From: Elioraea tepidiphila DSM 17972
Lineage (GTDB): Bacteria; Pseudomonadota; Alphaproteobacteria; Acetobacterales; Acetobacteraceae
DNA length: 64,000 bases
Direction: 5' to 3'
Assembly: GCF_000378465.1 (NCBI RefSeq)
Contig: NZ_KB899914.1
Location: 119,513-183,512, forward strand
Shown: in pieces, positions 55,464-62,809 of the stretch
Layout of the letters: every line of letters starts with the position of its first letter
How positions within the stretch are numbered: the first letter of the stretch is position 1
Translations under genes and position numbers: made by a program
Notes under the pieces: model-generated
Databases searched by the model: none
Told to the model about the DNA's origin: nothing
Seen by the model: only the letters and a program-made list of their open reading frames with translations

Positions 55464-56414
55464 ATGGCCACGCACCGCCTCGCCGCCTCGCCCGCGACCG
55501 TCCACTGGGGCTATTTCGACGCTGCCCTGCCACCGGTGCTGACCATCAACTCGGGCGACACGGTCGAGGTGACCTGCGTCTCGGGGCGGGAGGGGGTGAT
55601 GCCGGCGCCGGAAAGCGGGCTGGCGATCCCGCCGGCGCTGGCCGAGATCGTCACCACCATGGCGCCGGAGCTGGGCGCGCATATCCTCACCGGGCCGATC
55701 GCGATCGCCGGCGCCGAGCCGGGCGACATGCTGGAGGTGCGGATCGAGAGCATCACCCCGGGCGCGGACTGGGGCTACAACATGGTCCGTCCGCTGGTCG
55801 GCACGCTGCCCGAGGACTTTCCGACCAGCCGCGTCCTGCACATCCCGGTCGACCGCAAGAGGCTCACCTGCCGCCTGCCCTGGGGCACGGAACTGGCGCT
55901 CAGCCCCTTCTTCGGCGTCATGGGCGTGGCGCCCCCGCCCGTCTATGGCCGGATCGCGTCGAACCCGCCGCGCGAGCACGCCGGCAACCTGGACAACAAG
56001 GAACTGGTCGCCGGCACGACCCTGTTCCTGCCGGTGCACGTCGCGGGCGCGAATTTCTCGGTCGGCGACGGCCACGGCGTGCAGGGTGACGGCGAGGTCT
56101 GCATCACCGCGCTCGAGATGTGCCTGGACGGCACGCTGACCTTCGTGCTGCACCGGAAACGCGGTGCCGCGCCGCTGCTGACCTTCCCCCGCGCCGAGAC
56201 TCCCACGCACTACATCTCGATGGGGCTGAACGAGGACCTCGACCTCGCGATGAAGCAGGCGCTGCGCGAGATGATCGCCTTCATCTGTTCACGCACAAAC
56301 CTGAGCCCGATCGATGCCTACCAGTTCTGCTCGCTCGCGGCCGATTTCCGCGTCACCCAGACCGTGAACGGGGTGAAGGGCGTGCACGGGATGCTGCGCA
56401 AGGAGCTGATCTGA
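55464..56414 (+). CDS. Acetamidase/formamidase family protein
   Basis: 316 aa FmdA/AmdA family member. It shows VHWGYFDAALPPVLTINSGD, HILTGPIAIAGAEPGD and DGHGVQGDGEVCITALEM, all characteristic of acetamidase. It hydrolyses formamide or acetamide to the acid and ammonia; the exact amide is not shown. Cytoplasmic; complete. The 135 bp after it form the gcrA control region. Confidence 0.92.
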   Translation: MATHRLAASPATVHWGYFDAALPPVLTINSGDTVEVTCVSGREGVMPAPESGLAIPPALAEIVTTMAPELGAHILTGPIAIAGAEPGDMLEVRIESITPGADWGYNMVRPLVGTLPEDFPTSRVLHIPVDRKRLTCRLPWGTELALSPFFGVMGVAPPPVYGRIASNPPREHAGNLDNKELVAGTTLFLPVHVAGANFSVGDGHGVQGDGEVCITALEMCLDGTLTFVLHRKRGAAPLLTFPRAETPTHYISMGLNEDLDLAMKQALREMIAFICSRTNLSPIDAYQFCSLAADFRVTQTVNGVKGVHGMLRKELI

Positions 56415-56440
56415 GGCGCCACCAGCCCTGCGCGCTCCGG

Positions 56441-56472
56441 TTGTCCACAACTTTCTTGTCCACACGCGAGTC
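56441..56472 (+). promoter_or_regulatory. Two DnaA boxes and a GANTC site upstream of gcrA
   Basis: TTGTCCACA at 56441-56449 and again at 56456-56464 match the DnaA-box consensus TTRTNCACA exactly, 15 bp apart in the same direction. GAGTC at 56468-56472 is a CcrM GANTC methylation site. They lie 78-109 bp before the gcrA ATG. In Caulobacter, DnaA activates gcrA, and GcrA acts at methylated GANTC promoters; the layout fits that circuit. Confidence 0.75.
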
Positions 56473-56549
56473 TAGCCGTTGTGTTCTCTTCGGCGGTTCT
56501 GATACCGTATCTGGTAGAGGAAGAGCCCCAGAGGGCGGGAGCAGACGGG

Positions 56550-57026
56550 ATGGACTGGACCGAGGACGCGATCGCCACGCTGCGCCAGCTGTGGTCGGAG
56601 GGGCTCTCGACCGCCGAGATCGGCCGCCGGATGGGGATCTCGAAGAACGCGGTCGTCGGCAAGGCGCATCGGCTCAATCTCGCGGCCCGGCCCTCGCCGA
56701 TCCGCCGCGTGCCCGGTGCCACGCCCTCGCCGCGGCCGGCACGCCGTGCGGCCCGGCCGGCGATGCCGCGGCCCTCGCCGATGATGGCCGGCACCCCGAT
56801 GGCGGCGCGCCCGCCCGCCGAGCGTCCCGCGCCGGTCGTGCCGATGCGCCCGGCGCCGCAGCCGCTCCGGCTCGGCAACAGCGCCTGCTGCTGGCCGCTG
56901 GGCGACCCCGGCACGCCGGGGTTCCGCTTCTGCGGCGCGCAGGCGCTGCTCGGCAAGCCGTACTGCGCCGAGCATGCCTCGGTCGCCTATGTGCGGGTGA
57001 AGGACCGGCGCGAGGACGCCGCCTAG
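56550..57026 (+). CDS. gcrA: GcrA cell-cycle regulator
   Basis: 158 aa. The N-terminal DNA-binding domain begins MDWTEDAIATLRQLWSEGLS and contains EIGRRMGISKNAVVGKAHRL, the GcrA signature. A Pro/Ala-rich linker leads to a C-terminal Cys/His segment (SACCWPLGDPGTPGFRFCGA; YCAEHA) that contacts sigma-70. GcrA is an RNA polymerase partner controlling methylation-sensitive cell-cycle genes. I prefer ATG 56550, the usual family start, over GTG 56481. Its TAG stop is the first three bases of a dispersed repeat. Confidence 0.93.
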   Translation: MDWTEDAIATLRQLWSEGLSTAEIGRRMGISKNAVVGKAHRLNLAARPSPIRRVPGATPSPRPARRAARPAMPRPSPMMAGTPMAARPPAERPAPVVPMRPAPQPLRLGNSACCWPLGDPGTPGFRFCGAQALLGKPYCAEHASVAYVRVKDRREDAA

Positions 57027-57118
57027 AGCGGTTTCCCCATGAGTGGAAACCGCTCTGGTCATTCCCTGCGAGCATCTGCACGCACACGGCCGAGTCCAGC
57101 CGTGTGCGATCTGCTCTA
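57024..57118. repeat. Dispersed hairpin repeat (TAGAGC...GCTCTA family), copy A
   Basis: 95-bp element bounded by TAGAGC and GCTCTA. It contains two hairpins: 12-bp arms 57025-57036/57045-57056, and 10-bp arms 57081-57090/57099-57108. Its inverse complement recurs at 58027-58120 with roughly nine-tenths identity by eye. Its first three bases are the gcrA stop codon. Confidence 0.85.
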
Positions 57119-57144
57119 GCCGATAGCCCCCCTGCGGGGGCGGC

Positions 57145-58029
57145 GTGACCGCCCCCGTTGACCGTCCCGCCGCCGGCATCGCCTACCAGCTCGCGGCGCT
57201 GCTGTCCTTCGTGGTGATGGATGTCGCGATCAAGGCGAGCGTGCAGACCCTGCCGCTCGCGGTGGTGCTGTGGGCGCGCTTCGCCTTCCATCTCGCCTTC
57301 GTCTCGGCGCTGTTCGTGCTGATGGGGCGGCGCGTGCCGCCGCGCACCCGCGCGCCGCGGCTGCAGGCGATCCGTTCGCTCTGTCTCTGTGTCGCCAATC
57401 TCTGCTTCTCGGCCGCGCTGATCTACATCCCGCTGGCGGAGGCCGTGGCGATCGGCTTCGTCTCGCCGCTGATCACCACGCTGCTCGCCGCCCGCGTGCT
57501 GGGCGAGGCCGTGGGGTGGCGCCGCTGGCTCGGCATCGCGGTGGGGTTCGCCGGCGTGCTGGTGATTATCCGCCCCGGCCTCGGTGTCACACATCCGGCC
57601 GCCTTGCTGGTGCTCGGCACGGCGACGGTGTTCGCGGTCTACCAGGTGCTGACGCGCCGCCTCGCCGGCGTGGACGATGCGCCGACGACGATCTTCCACA
57701 CCGGTGTGGCTTCGGGGATCGTGACCACCGTGATCGCGCCGTTCGACTGGGTTTGGCCGAGCCCGACCGAGTGGGCGATGCTGGCGATGATCGGCGCGAT
57801 CGGCGGCGGGAGCCATTTCCTGCTGATCCAGGCCTTCCAACGCGCGCCCGCCTCGCTGCTCGCCCCCTTCGCGTACACCCAGATCATCTGGGCGGTGATC
57901 GCGGGATGGGTGTTCTTCGCCGAACTGCCCGACCTGTTCGCCGCGATCGGCGGACTGATCGTCGCCGCCGGTGGACTGTTCGTGATCTGGTCCGAATCCC
58001 GCGCGCGGCCGCGACGCCCTGCCGCCTAG
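57145..58029 (+). CDS. EamA/DMT-family transporter
   Basis: 294 aa with about ten transmembrane helices in two EamA repeats (YQLAALLSFVVMDVAIKA; AVYQVLTRRLAG; LLIQAFQRAPASLLAPFAYT). It is a probable metabolite exporter of unknown substrate. GTG start at 57145 after a GGGGGCGG-rich leader. It lies exactly between two inverted copies of the same repeat, and its TAG stop is the first three bases of copy B. Confidence 0.9.
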   Translation: MTAPVDRPAAGIAYQLAALLSFVVMDVAIKASVQTLPLAVVLWARFAFHLAFVSALFVLMGRRVPPRTRAPRLQAIRSLCLCVANLCFSAALIYIPLAEAVAIGFVSPLITTLLAARVLGEAVGWRRWLGIAVGFAGVLVIIRPGLGVTHPAALLVLGTATVFAVYQVLTRRLAGVDDAPTTIFHTGVASGIVTTVIAPFDWVWPSPTEWAMLAMIGAIGGGSHFLLIQAFQRAPASLLAPFAYTQIIWAVIAGWVFFAELPDLFAAIGGLIVAAGGLFVIWSESRARPRRPAA

Positions 58030-58120
58030 AGCAGATCGCACGCGGCTGGACTCGGCCGTGCGCGTGAAAATGCGCGCAGGGAATGACCAGAGCGGCTCCC
58101 ACTCATGTGGAACCCCTCCA
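58027..58120. repeat. Dispersed hairpin repeat, copy B (inverted relative to A)
   Basis: This is the reverse complement of copy A with about ten substitutions by eye (for example CACGCGG for CACACGG). Its left end TAG (58027-58029) is the EamA stop codon. Near its right end, TCA (58103-58105) is the stop codon of the convergent lectin gene. Thus one element terminates both reading frames. Confidence 0.85.
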
Positions 58121-58789
58121 GCGTCGCGTGCCGCTCCGCCGGCCGATCCGCAGCGCGGCGAGCCCCAGGAGCCCCACGGCGATCACCGCCACGCCGGCAG
58201 GGGCAGGCACGGCGTAAGGGTCGGTCTTGCGCTCGACGAGGTAGCCCTTCAGGTCGAGATGCGGCAGCGCAACCCCGCCAAGGACGATGCCCTGATACCC
58301 GGCCTGACGCGCGTCGTTCCAGCGTCCCTGATGCGGCGTCGCACCGTCGGCGCGCCAGACGAACTGCACGAAATCCTCGCCCTCGGCGCCATCCCCGAAC
58401 GGGAATGCGCCGTTGTTGTCGGGTTGGCCCCCGCCCCAGAAGGCGAAACCGAACGGTTCGCCCGTCACCCAGGCGAACGTCCCTTCGCTGGCACCGGGTG
58501 CTGCCCCCGCGCGATCCGTCGCGCCGATCCAGTAGGACCCGTAGCCTGACCCGACCGCGAAGAATGTCGTGCGGATGAAGGTCTGCTCGTCGGCGCTGGT
58601 GATGGTCGCGAGATGTCCGCCCATGGCCTCGGCCGCTGCCTTGGCCGTGAACCAGTCGCTCGCGGTATCGAGGACCAGCCGATACCAGTTGTTGGTGGCA
58701 CCCGGCCCCGTCCACTGCACCCAGGCGGCGCGCGCCTCGGCTGTTGCCAGCGCCAGCAGCGCGGCCAGGGCGATTCCGCTCCGACGCAT
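58103..58789 (-). CDS. Exported C-type lectin-like protein with C-terminal sorting helix
   Basis: 228 aa. A signal peptide (residues 1-21) is followed by a C-type lectin-like domain (DWFTAKAAAEAMGGHLATIT; SYWIGATDRAG; EPFGFAFWGGGQPDNN; EDFVQF). The C-terminus is VPAPAGVAVIAVGLLGLAAL then Arg-rich, a VPxxA-type variant of the PEP-CTERM/VPLPA exosortase signal. A GGAGG ribosome site precedes ATG 58789. The last four codons and the stop come from the repeat at 58027-58120. No sigma-54 site matching those of the other two genes is present. Confidence 0.82.
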   Translation of the reverse strand: MRRSGIALAALLALATAEARAAWVQWTGPGATNNWYRLVLDTASDWFTAKAAAEAMGGHLATITSADEQTFIRTTFFAVGSGYGSYWIGATDRAGAAPGASEGTFAWVTGEPFGFAFWGGGQPDNNGAFPFGDGAEGEDFVQFVWRADGATPHQGRWNDARQAGYQGIVLGGVALPHLDLKGYLVERKTDPYAVPAPAGVAVIAVGLLGLAALRIGRRSGTRRWRGST

Positions 58790-59106
58790 GAGGTCCTCCC
58801 CTCGAAAATGCTGGCGGGAACGATGCGCATCTGCACCGGGCGATGCCAGCGATGGAGGGTTGCGGCCTGCCCCGTGGATGCGCGGGCATGCGGCGCGACA
58901 GGGGCGCCGGCGAACCGGCACGTGCTGCGCGCGAGTGCCGCTTCGCGCTCGACGCGCAAGGGCGCGCCTGATCAAGTACGGCACGCGCGTGTCCCTCGCG
59001 TCCGGCGCTCGGTCGCAGACCGCCCAGCGCGATCCCGCACCTCGCCACGCCGTGTCCCGACACCCCGTTGCATCCGCCGGTCCCCGGCAGTAGCCAAGCG
59101 ACCATC
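58790..59106. other. Divergent intergenic region, no gene seen
   Basis: 317 bp between the lectin and the methyltransferase starts. Frames here are short and Arg-rich with no ribosome site. A sigma-54-like near-match (58831-58850) has a spacer one base too long. I see no other feature. Confidence 0.6.
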
Positions 59107-59778
59107 ATGCCCGCGACCGTCGACCGCTCGCCCGACCAGGCGCGCACCCCCGCCAAGCCGCTCGACGCCGAGGCGGTCAAGGCCGCCTATCGCCGCTGGG
59201 CGCGCATCTATGACGCCGCATTCGGCCTCGTCTCCGGCCCGGCGCGGCGACGCGCGATCGCGGCGCTGAACGCGCTCCCCGACGGGCGGGTGCTGGAGGT
59301 CGGCGTCGGCACCGGCCTCGCCCTGCCGCAGTATCGCCGGGGCCTGCGCGTGGTGGGCATCGATCTCAGCCCCGAAATGCTGGCGCTGGCGCGCGACAAG
59401 GTCGCGCGCGACCGGCTCGACCATGTCGAGGCGCTCATCGAAATGGACGCCGAGGCGATGGACCTGCCGGATGGCGCGTTCGACGCGGCCGTGGCGATGT
59501 TCGTCGCCTCGGTGGTGCCGAACCCGCGGCGCATGATGGCCGAGATCCGCCGCGTGGTGCGCCCCGGCGGGGCGATCCTGCTGGTGAACCACTTCCTCGC
59601 CCCGCCCGGCATCCGGCGCGGCATCGAGCGGATGATGGCGCCGTTCTCGCGCGCGCTCGGCTGGCACCCCGATTTCGCCATCGAGGCGGTGCTCAGCCCG
59701 GGGGAGCGCGAACGGGCCAGCCTGACCCCGTGCCCGCCGCTCGGCCTGTTCACCCTGGTCGGGCTGACGAACGACTGA
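59107..59778 (+). CDS. PmtA-like SAM-dependent methyltransferase
   Basis: 223 aa class I methyltransferase: YRRWARIYDAAFGLVSGPARR, SAM-site VLEVGVGTGLALPQY and VVGIDLSPEML, then PGGAILLVNHFLAP. It resembles the Rhodobacter-type phosphatidylethanolamine N-methyltransferase (PmtA), which makes phosphatidylcholine; a related small-substrate methyltransferase is possible. ATG 59107 is favoured over an upstream ATG at 59068. Its TGA is the first three bases of a hairpin repeat. Confidence 0.85.
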   Translation: MPATVDRSPDQARTPAKPLDAEAVKAAYRRWARIYDAAFGLVSGPARRRAIAALNALPDGRVLEVGVGTGLALPQYRRGLRVVGIDLSPEMLALARDKVARDRLDHVEALIEMDAEAMDLPDGAFDAAVAMFVASVVPNPRRMMAEIRRVVRPGGAILLVNHFLAPPGIRRGIERMMAPFSRALGWHPDFAIEAVLSPGERERASLTPCPPLGLFTLVGLTND

Positions 59779-59904
59779 TATCGGGCTGCCGAAGGTTTCA
59801 CCCTCGGCAGCCCGATATCATCGGTTTGTCTCGCGCGTGGCCGCCCCGCCAGCCCCACGCGCGATACCCGGCCGCGAAAGGTCGAACCTTTGGCGGCCGG
59901 GTAT
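59776..59904. repeat. Hairpin repeat cluster (CHAP-associated family), copy 2
   Basis: Three hairpins fill the gap between convergent genes. Outer left: 17-bp perfect arms 59776-59792/59804-59820, whose first bases are the methyltransferase TGA. Centre: CGCGCGTGG (59832-59840) with CCACGCGCG (59855-59863). Outer right: 19-bp arms with one mismatch, 59864-59882/59886-59904. The centre and right parts are the inverse complement of 46158-46231. Confidence 0.85.
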
Positions 59905-59909
59905 GAGGC

Positions 59910-60482
59910 TCAGCGCGCGGCGAGCTGCACCGCCGCATCCCGCGCCGCACGCGGGACGTCCGCGGCGATCTCCTCCGGCGTGCGCGGGTGCGGCGGATGG
60001 ATGAACCCCTCGGCCGGGAACGCCGTCACCCCGAGCGTGTCGGTGCGCGGATACCAGACGCGCACCGCCGACCAGTCGTTGCGGCGCGAGACATCGACCA
60101 CGGGCTGGTTCTGGTGCACCGCCCCGCGCGCCGCCCCCGAGCCCCAGTTGGCGTGGCTGACCAGGATCTCGCGCGGCCCGGTCTGGCGCACCACCACCGA
60201 AAGATGCCCCTGCGGCAGGCGCCGCGTGCCCCGCAGCACCAGCACCGCGCCCGGAGCCGGGCGGGCGTCGCGCCGGTAGCGTCCGGCGGCGGACCGCCAC
60301 CAGGTATGCGCATCACCGGCGAGGTCGATGCCGGAGAGTTCGCGCGCGAACGGCACGCAGGAGAGCGGAACCGTGGTGCGGAAGGTGGCGGCCTCCGGCG
60401 CTGCGGGCGGCGGATGGCGCGCGCAGCCGGCGAGGGCTCCGAACACGGTTCCGATCAGCAGCACGCGACGGTGCACCGGCAC
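59910..60482 (-). CDS. CHAP-domain lipoprotein
   Basis: 190 aa. The N-terminus MPVHRRVLLIGTVFGALAGC is a lipoprotein signal (Cys20). The CHAP domain has Cys in LSCVPFARELSGIDLAGD, His in LPQGHLSVVVRQ and Asn/His in VSHANWGSG. It is a paralogue of the secreted CHAP protein at 45365, shorter because the Ala/Pro tail is absent. Probable envelope-tethered peptidoglycan amidase or endopeptidase. A GGAGG-like ribosome site precedes the start. Confidence 0.88.
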   Translation of the reverse strand: MPVHRRVLLIGTVFGALAGCARHPPPAAPEAATFRTTVPLSCVPFARELSGIDLAGDAHTWWRSAAGRYRRDARPAPGAVLVLRGTRRLPQGHLSVVVRQTGPREILVSHANWGSGAARGAVHQNQPVVDVSRRNDWSAVRVWYPRTDTLGVTAFPAEGFIHPPHPRTPEEIAADVPRAARDAAVQLAAR

Positions 60483-60576
60483 CCCTCCTTCGAGGAGGCA
60501 CCCTGACCGACGTCGTCGCGTCGGGGCAAGCGTGGCGTCGGCGGTGGCCGGTGCACGGCCGGGGACAACACAGCAA

Positions 60577-60603
60577 AGGGCCGGAGGATCTCCCTCCGGC
60601 CCT
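60577..60603 (-). terminator. Hairpin downstream of PEP-CTERM gene 2
   Basis: Perfect 11-bp arms (60577-60587 and 60593-60603) with a 5-base loop. On the minus strand it is followed by TTTG, a short U-run. It lies 41 bp after the PEP-CTERM stop, so it probably terminates that gene. Confidence 0.65.
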
Positions 60604-60643
60604 CGCCTCGGGCCGCGAACGGCCCGTCCCCTGGTCGAAGGCG

Positions 60644-61432
60644 TCAGGCCGCGCGGCGGCGGCGGACAGCGTAGCCGAGGCCCATGAGCCCCATGCCGAG
60701 CAGCGCGAGGGAGGCGGGCTCGGGCACCGGCTGCGGATCGATCGGCGTGCCGCCGATGGTCGCGCCGGCGATCGCCATGCCGGAGTCGTACGCGCCGTCA
60801 CTCCAGTTCGTCACGCCGAACCGGAGCTTGTAGTTGCCCGTCGTGGTGATGGTGTAGGTGGACTGAACCCAGCCGGAATTCCCGCAGCCGCTGTCGAAGC
60901 ACCCGCCCGAGGAGCTGCCGAGCTCGTCCCAGGTGGTGCCGGGCTGGATCGCCACGCTCGGCGGCGTCAGCGTCGCATCCGGGGCGGGCATGCCGGTGCC
61001 GGGCACGATGTTGCCCGGCGCGGGCACGGTGCGCGCGGTGAACAGCAGCGCGACCTGGGTGTCGGTCGCGTCGAGCAGGATCGCCCAGGCATAGTCGGCG
61101 AAGCCGGCGCCGTCGGAGGTGACGTAGTTGAAGTAGAACTCCAGTGCATCGCCGGCATTGGCGGCGAAGAGCGGCGAGGTGAGGCTCGATCCGTTGGTCT
61201 CGCCGCCGAGGCCCAGCAGGTTGCCGCCGTCCGAAACGCCGCCGTCGGTGGTGACGAACAGATACTGGGTATGACCGCCCGGGATCGTGCCGACATCGCC
61301 GTTCGGCGTGCCGGTGCCGACCGTGCCGACGCCGGTCCACCCCGCCGGCGCGCCGTAGCTCGGCGCTGCCTGGAGCTCGGTCGCCGCGAGCGCCAGTCCC
61401 GCCGCCGCACCGGCCAAAAGAAGCTTTCTCAT
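60644..61432 (-). CDS. PEP-CTERM sorted extracellular protein
   Basis: 262 aa. The signal peptide ends ATELQAA. A beta-rich body with many Gly/Asn/Thr residues (SDGGNLLGLGGETNGSSLTS) follows. The C-terminal signal is PVPEPASLALLGMGLMGLGY followed by AVRRRRAA, a classical PEP-CTERM. Start ATG 61432. A sigma-54 promoter and the same upstream element as at 52801 precede it. Probably surface or matrix associated after exosortase processing. Confidence 0.9.
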   Translation of the reverse strand: MRKLLLAGAAAGLALAATELQAAPSYGAPAGWTGVGTVGTGTPNGDVGTIPGGHTQYLFVTTDGGVSDGGNLLGLGGETNGSSLTSPLFAANAGDALEFYFNYVTSDGAGFADYAWAILLDATDTQVALLFTARTVPAPGNIVPGTGMPAPDATLTPPSVAIQPGTTWDELGSSSGGCFDSGCGNSGWVQSTYTITTTGNYKLRFGVTNWSDGAYDSGMAIAGATIGGTPIDPQPVPEPASLALLGMGLMGLGYAVRRRRAA

Positions 61433-61480
61433 GGTCAAGATCCCCTGTCTGCGCCCGCCTCGGGCGCGCGACGAAGTCTA

Positions 61481-61496
61481 GGCAAGAGCTGTGCCA
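61481..61496 (-). promoter_or_regulatory. Sigma-54 (-24/-12) promoter of PEP-CTERM gene 2
   Basis: On the minus strand TGGCACAGCTCTTGCC fits the RpoN consensus TGGCAC-N5-TTGC with exact GG/GC register. The predicted start of transcription is near 61470, giving a leader of about 38 nt to ATG 61432. Confidence 0.78.
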
Positions 61497-61559
61497 CCGA
61501 CCGGAATCGATGTGATGTCAAGGTGTTGGCCGTCCCCTCGGCCGAGCTGAGGACCACAG

Positions 61560-61576
61560 TGTAAAGTTTACCGACA
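61560..61576 (-). promoter_or_regulatory. Enhancer-like element TGTCGG-N4-CTTTACA, copy 2
   Basis: On the minus strand TGTCGGTAAACTTTACA, exactly 63 bp upstream of the sigma-54 site. It includes the palindrome GTAAACTTTAC and the TGT-N11-ACA dyad shared with copy 1. The rest of 61577-61739 holds an ATCATAC direct duplication and a 6-bp hairpin (61700-61717) after nusG, and no gene. Confidence 0.72.
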
Positions 61577-61739
61577 CCATCTCGTGTAAGGATTCGTCCA
61601 TCGGCATGACAACCCGCCTGCGGAGGGACGTTCCAGCCCGCGATCGGCTTCTCCCGGCGCGGGCAGCGCGCGATGCGCGCCCCATCACCAATCATACTGC
61701 CGCCGATCATACGGCGGGACCCGTGCGCCGCCGCGCGGC

Positions 61740-62336
61740 TCACACCTTCTCGACCTGCGAGTATTCCAGCTCCACCGGGGTGGCGCGGCCGAAGATCGAG
61801 ACCGAGACCTTCACCCGGCCCTTCTCCTCGTCCACCTCCTCGACCGTGCCGTTGAAGCTGGTGAACGGCCCGTCGGTGACGCGCACCTGCTCGCCCAACT
61901 CGAAGGTGATGGACGGGCGCGGCTTCTCGACCCCCTCGGCCACCGCCTTGACGATGCGCTCGGCCTCGGCATCGGTGATCGGGCTGGGACGCCCCTTGCC
62001 GCCGAGGAAATTGGTCACCTTCGGCGTGTTCTTCACCAGGTGCCAGGTGTCGTCGGTCATCTCCATGCGCACCAGCACGTAGCCGGGGAAGAACTTGCGC
62101 TCCCCCTGCACCTTCTGGCCGCGCTTGACCTCGACCACCTCCTCCATCGGCACCAGCACCTCCTCGAACTTGTCGGCGAGCCCCTTCTGGGCGGCCTGTT
62201 CGCGGATCGCCTGGGCAACCTTCTTCTCGAAGCCCGAATAGACGTGGATCACGTACCAGCGCTTGCGCCCGGCCGCGGACGGCGGGGCCACCGGCCGGAC
62301 CGGCGCGATCCCCTCGCTTTCTGCTGCCATCATCAT
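61740..62336 (-). CDS. nusG: Transcription termination/antitermination protein NusG
   Basis: 198 aa. It has an NGN domain ([40 protein letters not shown]) and a C-terminal KOW domain ([21 protein letters not shown]). It binds RNA polymerase, Rho and NusE. Three tandem ATGs (62336, 62333, 62330) occur; the third has the best spacing from GGGAGGG. It is downstream of secE, as is usual, but the usual rplK does not follow. Confidence 0.96.
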   Translation of the reverse strand: MMMAAESEGIAPVRPVAPPSAAGRKRWYVIHVYSGFEKKVAQAIREQAAQKGLADKFEEVLVPMEEVVEVKRGQKVQGERKFFPGYVLVRMEMTDDTWHLVKNTPKVTNFLGGKGRPSPITDAEAERIVKAVAEGVEKPRPSITFELGEQVRVTDGPFTSFNGTVEEVDEEKGRVKVSVSIFGRATPVELEYSQVEKV

Positions 62337-62346
62337 CCCTCCCGCC

Positions 62347-62544
62347 TCAGGCGCCGAAGCCGAAGATGGCGCGCACGCCGAGGCCGATCACCTGGTCGAC
62401 CACGAAGAAGAAGATCGCGGCCAGGATCGACAGCACGAAGACGAGCCCCGTGGTGATCAGGGTCTCCTTGCGGGTGGGCCAGGTGACCTTGCTCACCTCC
62501 TGGCGCACCTGACGCACATAGGTCGCGGGATCGATCCTCGCCAT
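62347..62544 (-). CDS. secE: Preprotein translocase subunit SecE
   Basis: 65 aa single-TM SecE: the amphipathic N-terminal helix YVRQVRQEVSKVTWPTRKET is followed by one membrane helix (LVFVLSILAAIFFFVVDQVI). It is part of the SecYEG channel. It lies between tRNA-Trp and nusG, the conserved bacterial order. Confidence 0.96.
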   Translation of the reverse strand: MARIDPATYVRQVRQEVSKVTWPTRKETLITTGLVFVLSILAAIFFFVVDQVIGLGVRAIFGFGA

Positions 62545-62626
62545 CGTGTCCTTCGTCCCAGAAACGGGACCGGGGCGGCCCCTTGCCGCCCCTCGGTCCT
62601 CAACTTACCGCACCCCGAGGCTCGGG

Positions 62627-62703
62627 TGGCAGGGGTGGAGGGTCTCGAACCCCCAACCTCCGGTTTTGGAGACCGGCGCTCTAGCCAATTGAGCTACACC
62701 CCT
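62627..62703 (-). tRNA. tRNA-Trp (CCA)
   Basis: 77 nt including the encoded CCA. Acceptor AGGGGTG pairs with CACCCCT, and the T-loop is TTCGAGA. The anticodon loop CTCCAAA gives anticodon CCA. It is in the conserved tuf - tRNA-Trp - secE - nusG order. Confidence 0.97.
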
Positions 62704-62809
62704 ATCGGGCGGCGCCACCCGGCAGCCGCCAGAAGCATCTTTTAGCCGCGCGAGCAAGCAGCCGCCACCGCAACCCTCCCCGGTCGCGCGGACTCTCCGC
62801 CGACGGCGC

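Noticed and set aside
58831..58850. Sigma-54-like sequence upstream of the lectin gene
   Set aside because: On the minus strand TGGCAT and GGTGCA are present, but the spacer is one base too long. No TGTCGG-N4-CTTTACA element stands at the 63-bp distance; a lone TGTCGG near 59057-59062 lacks the second half.
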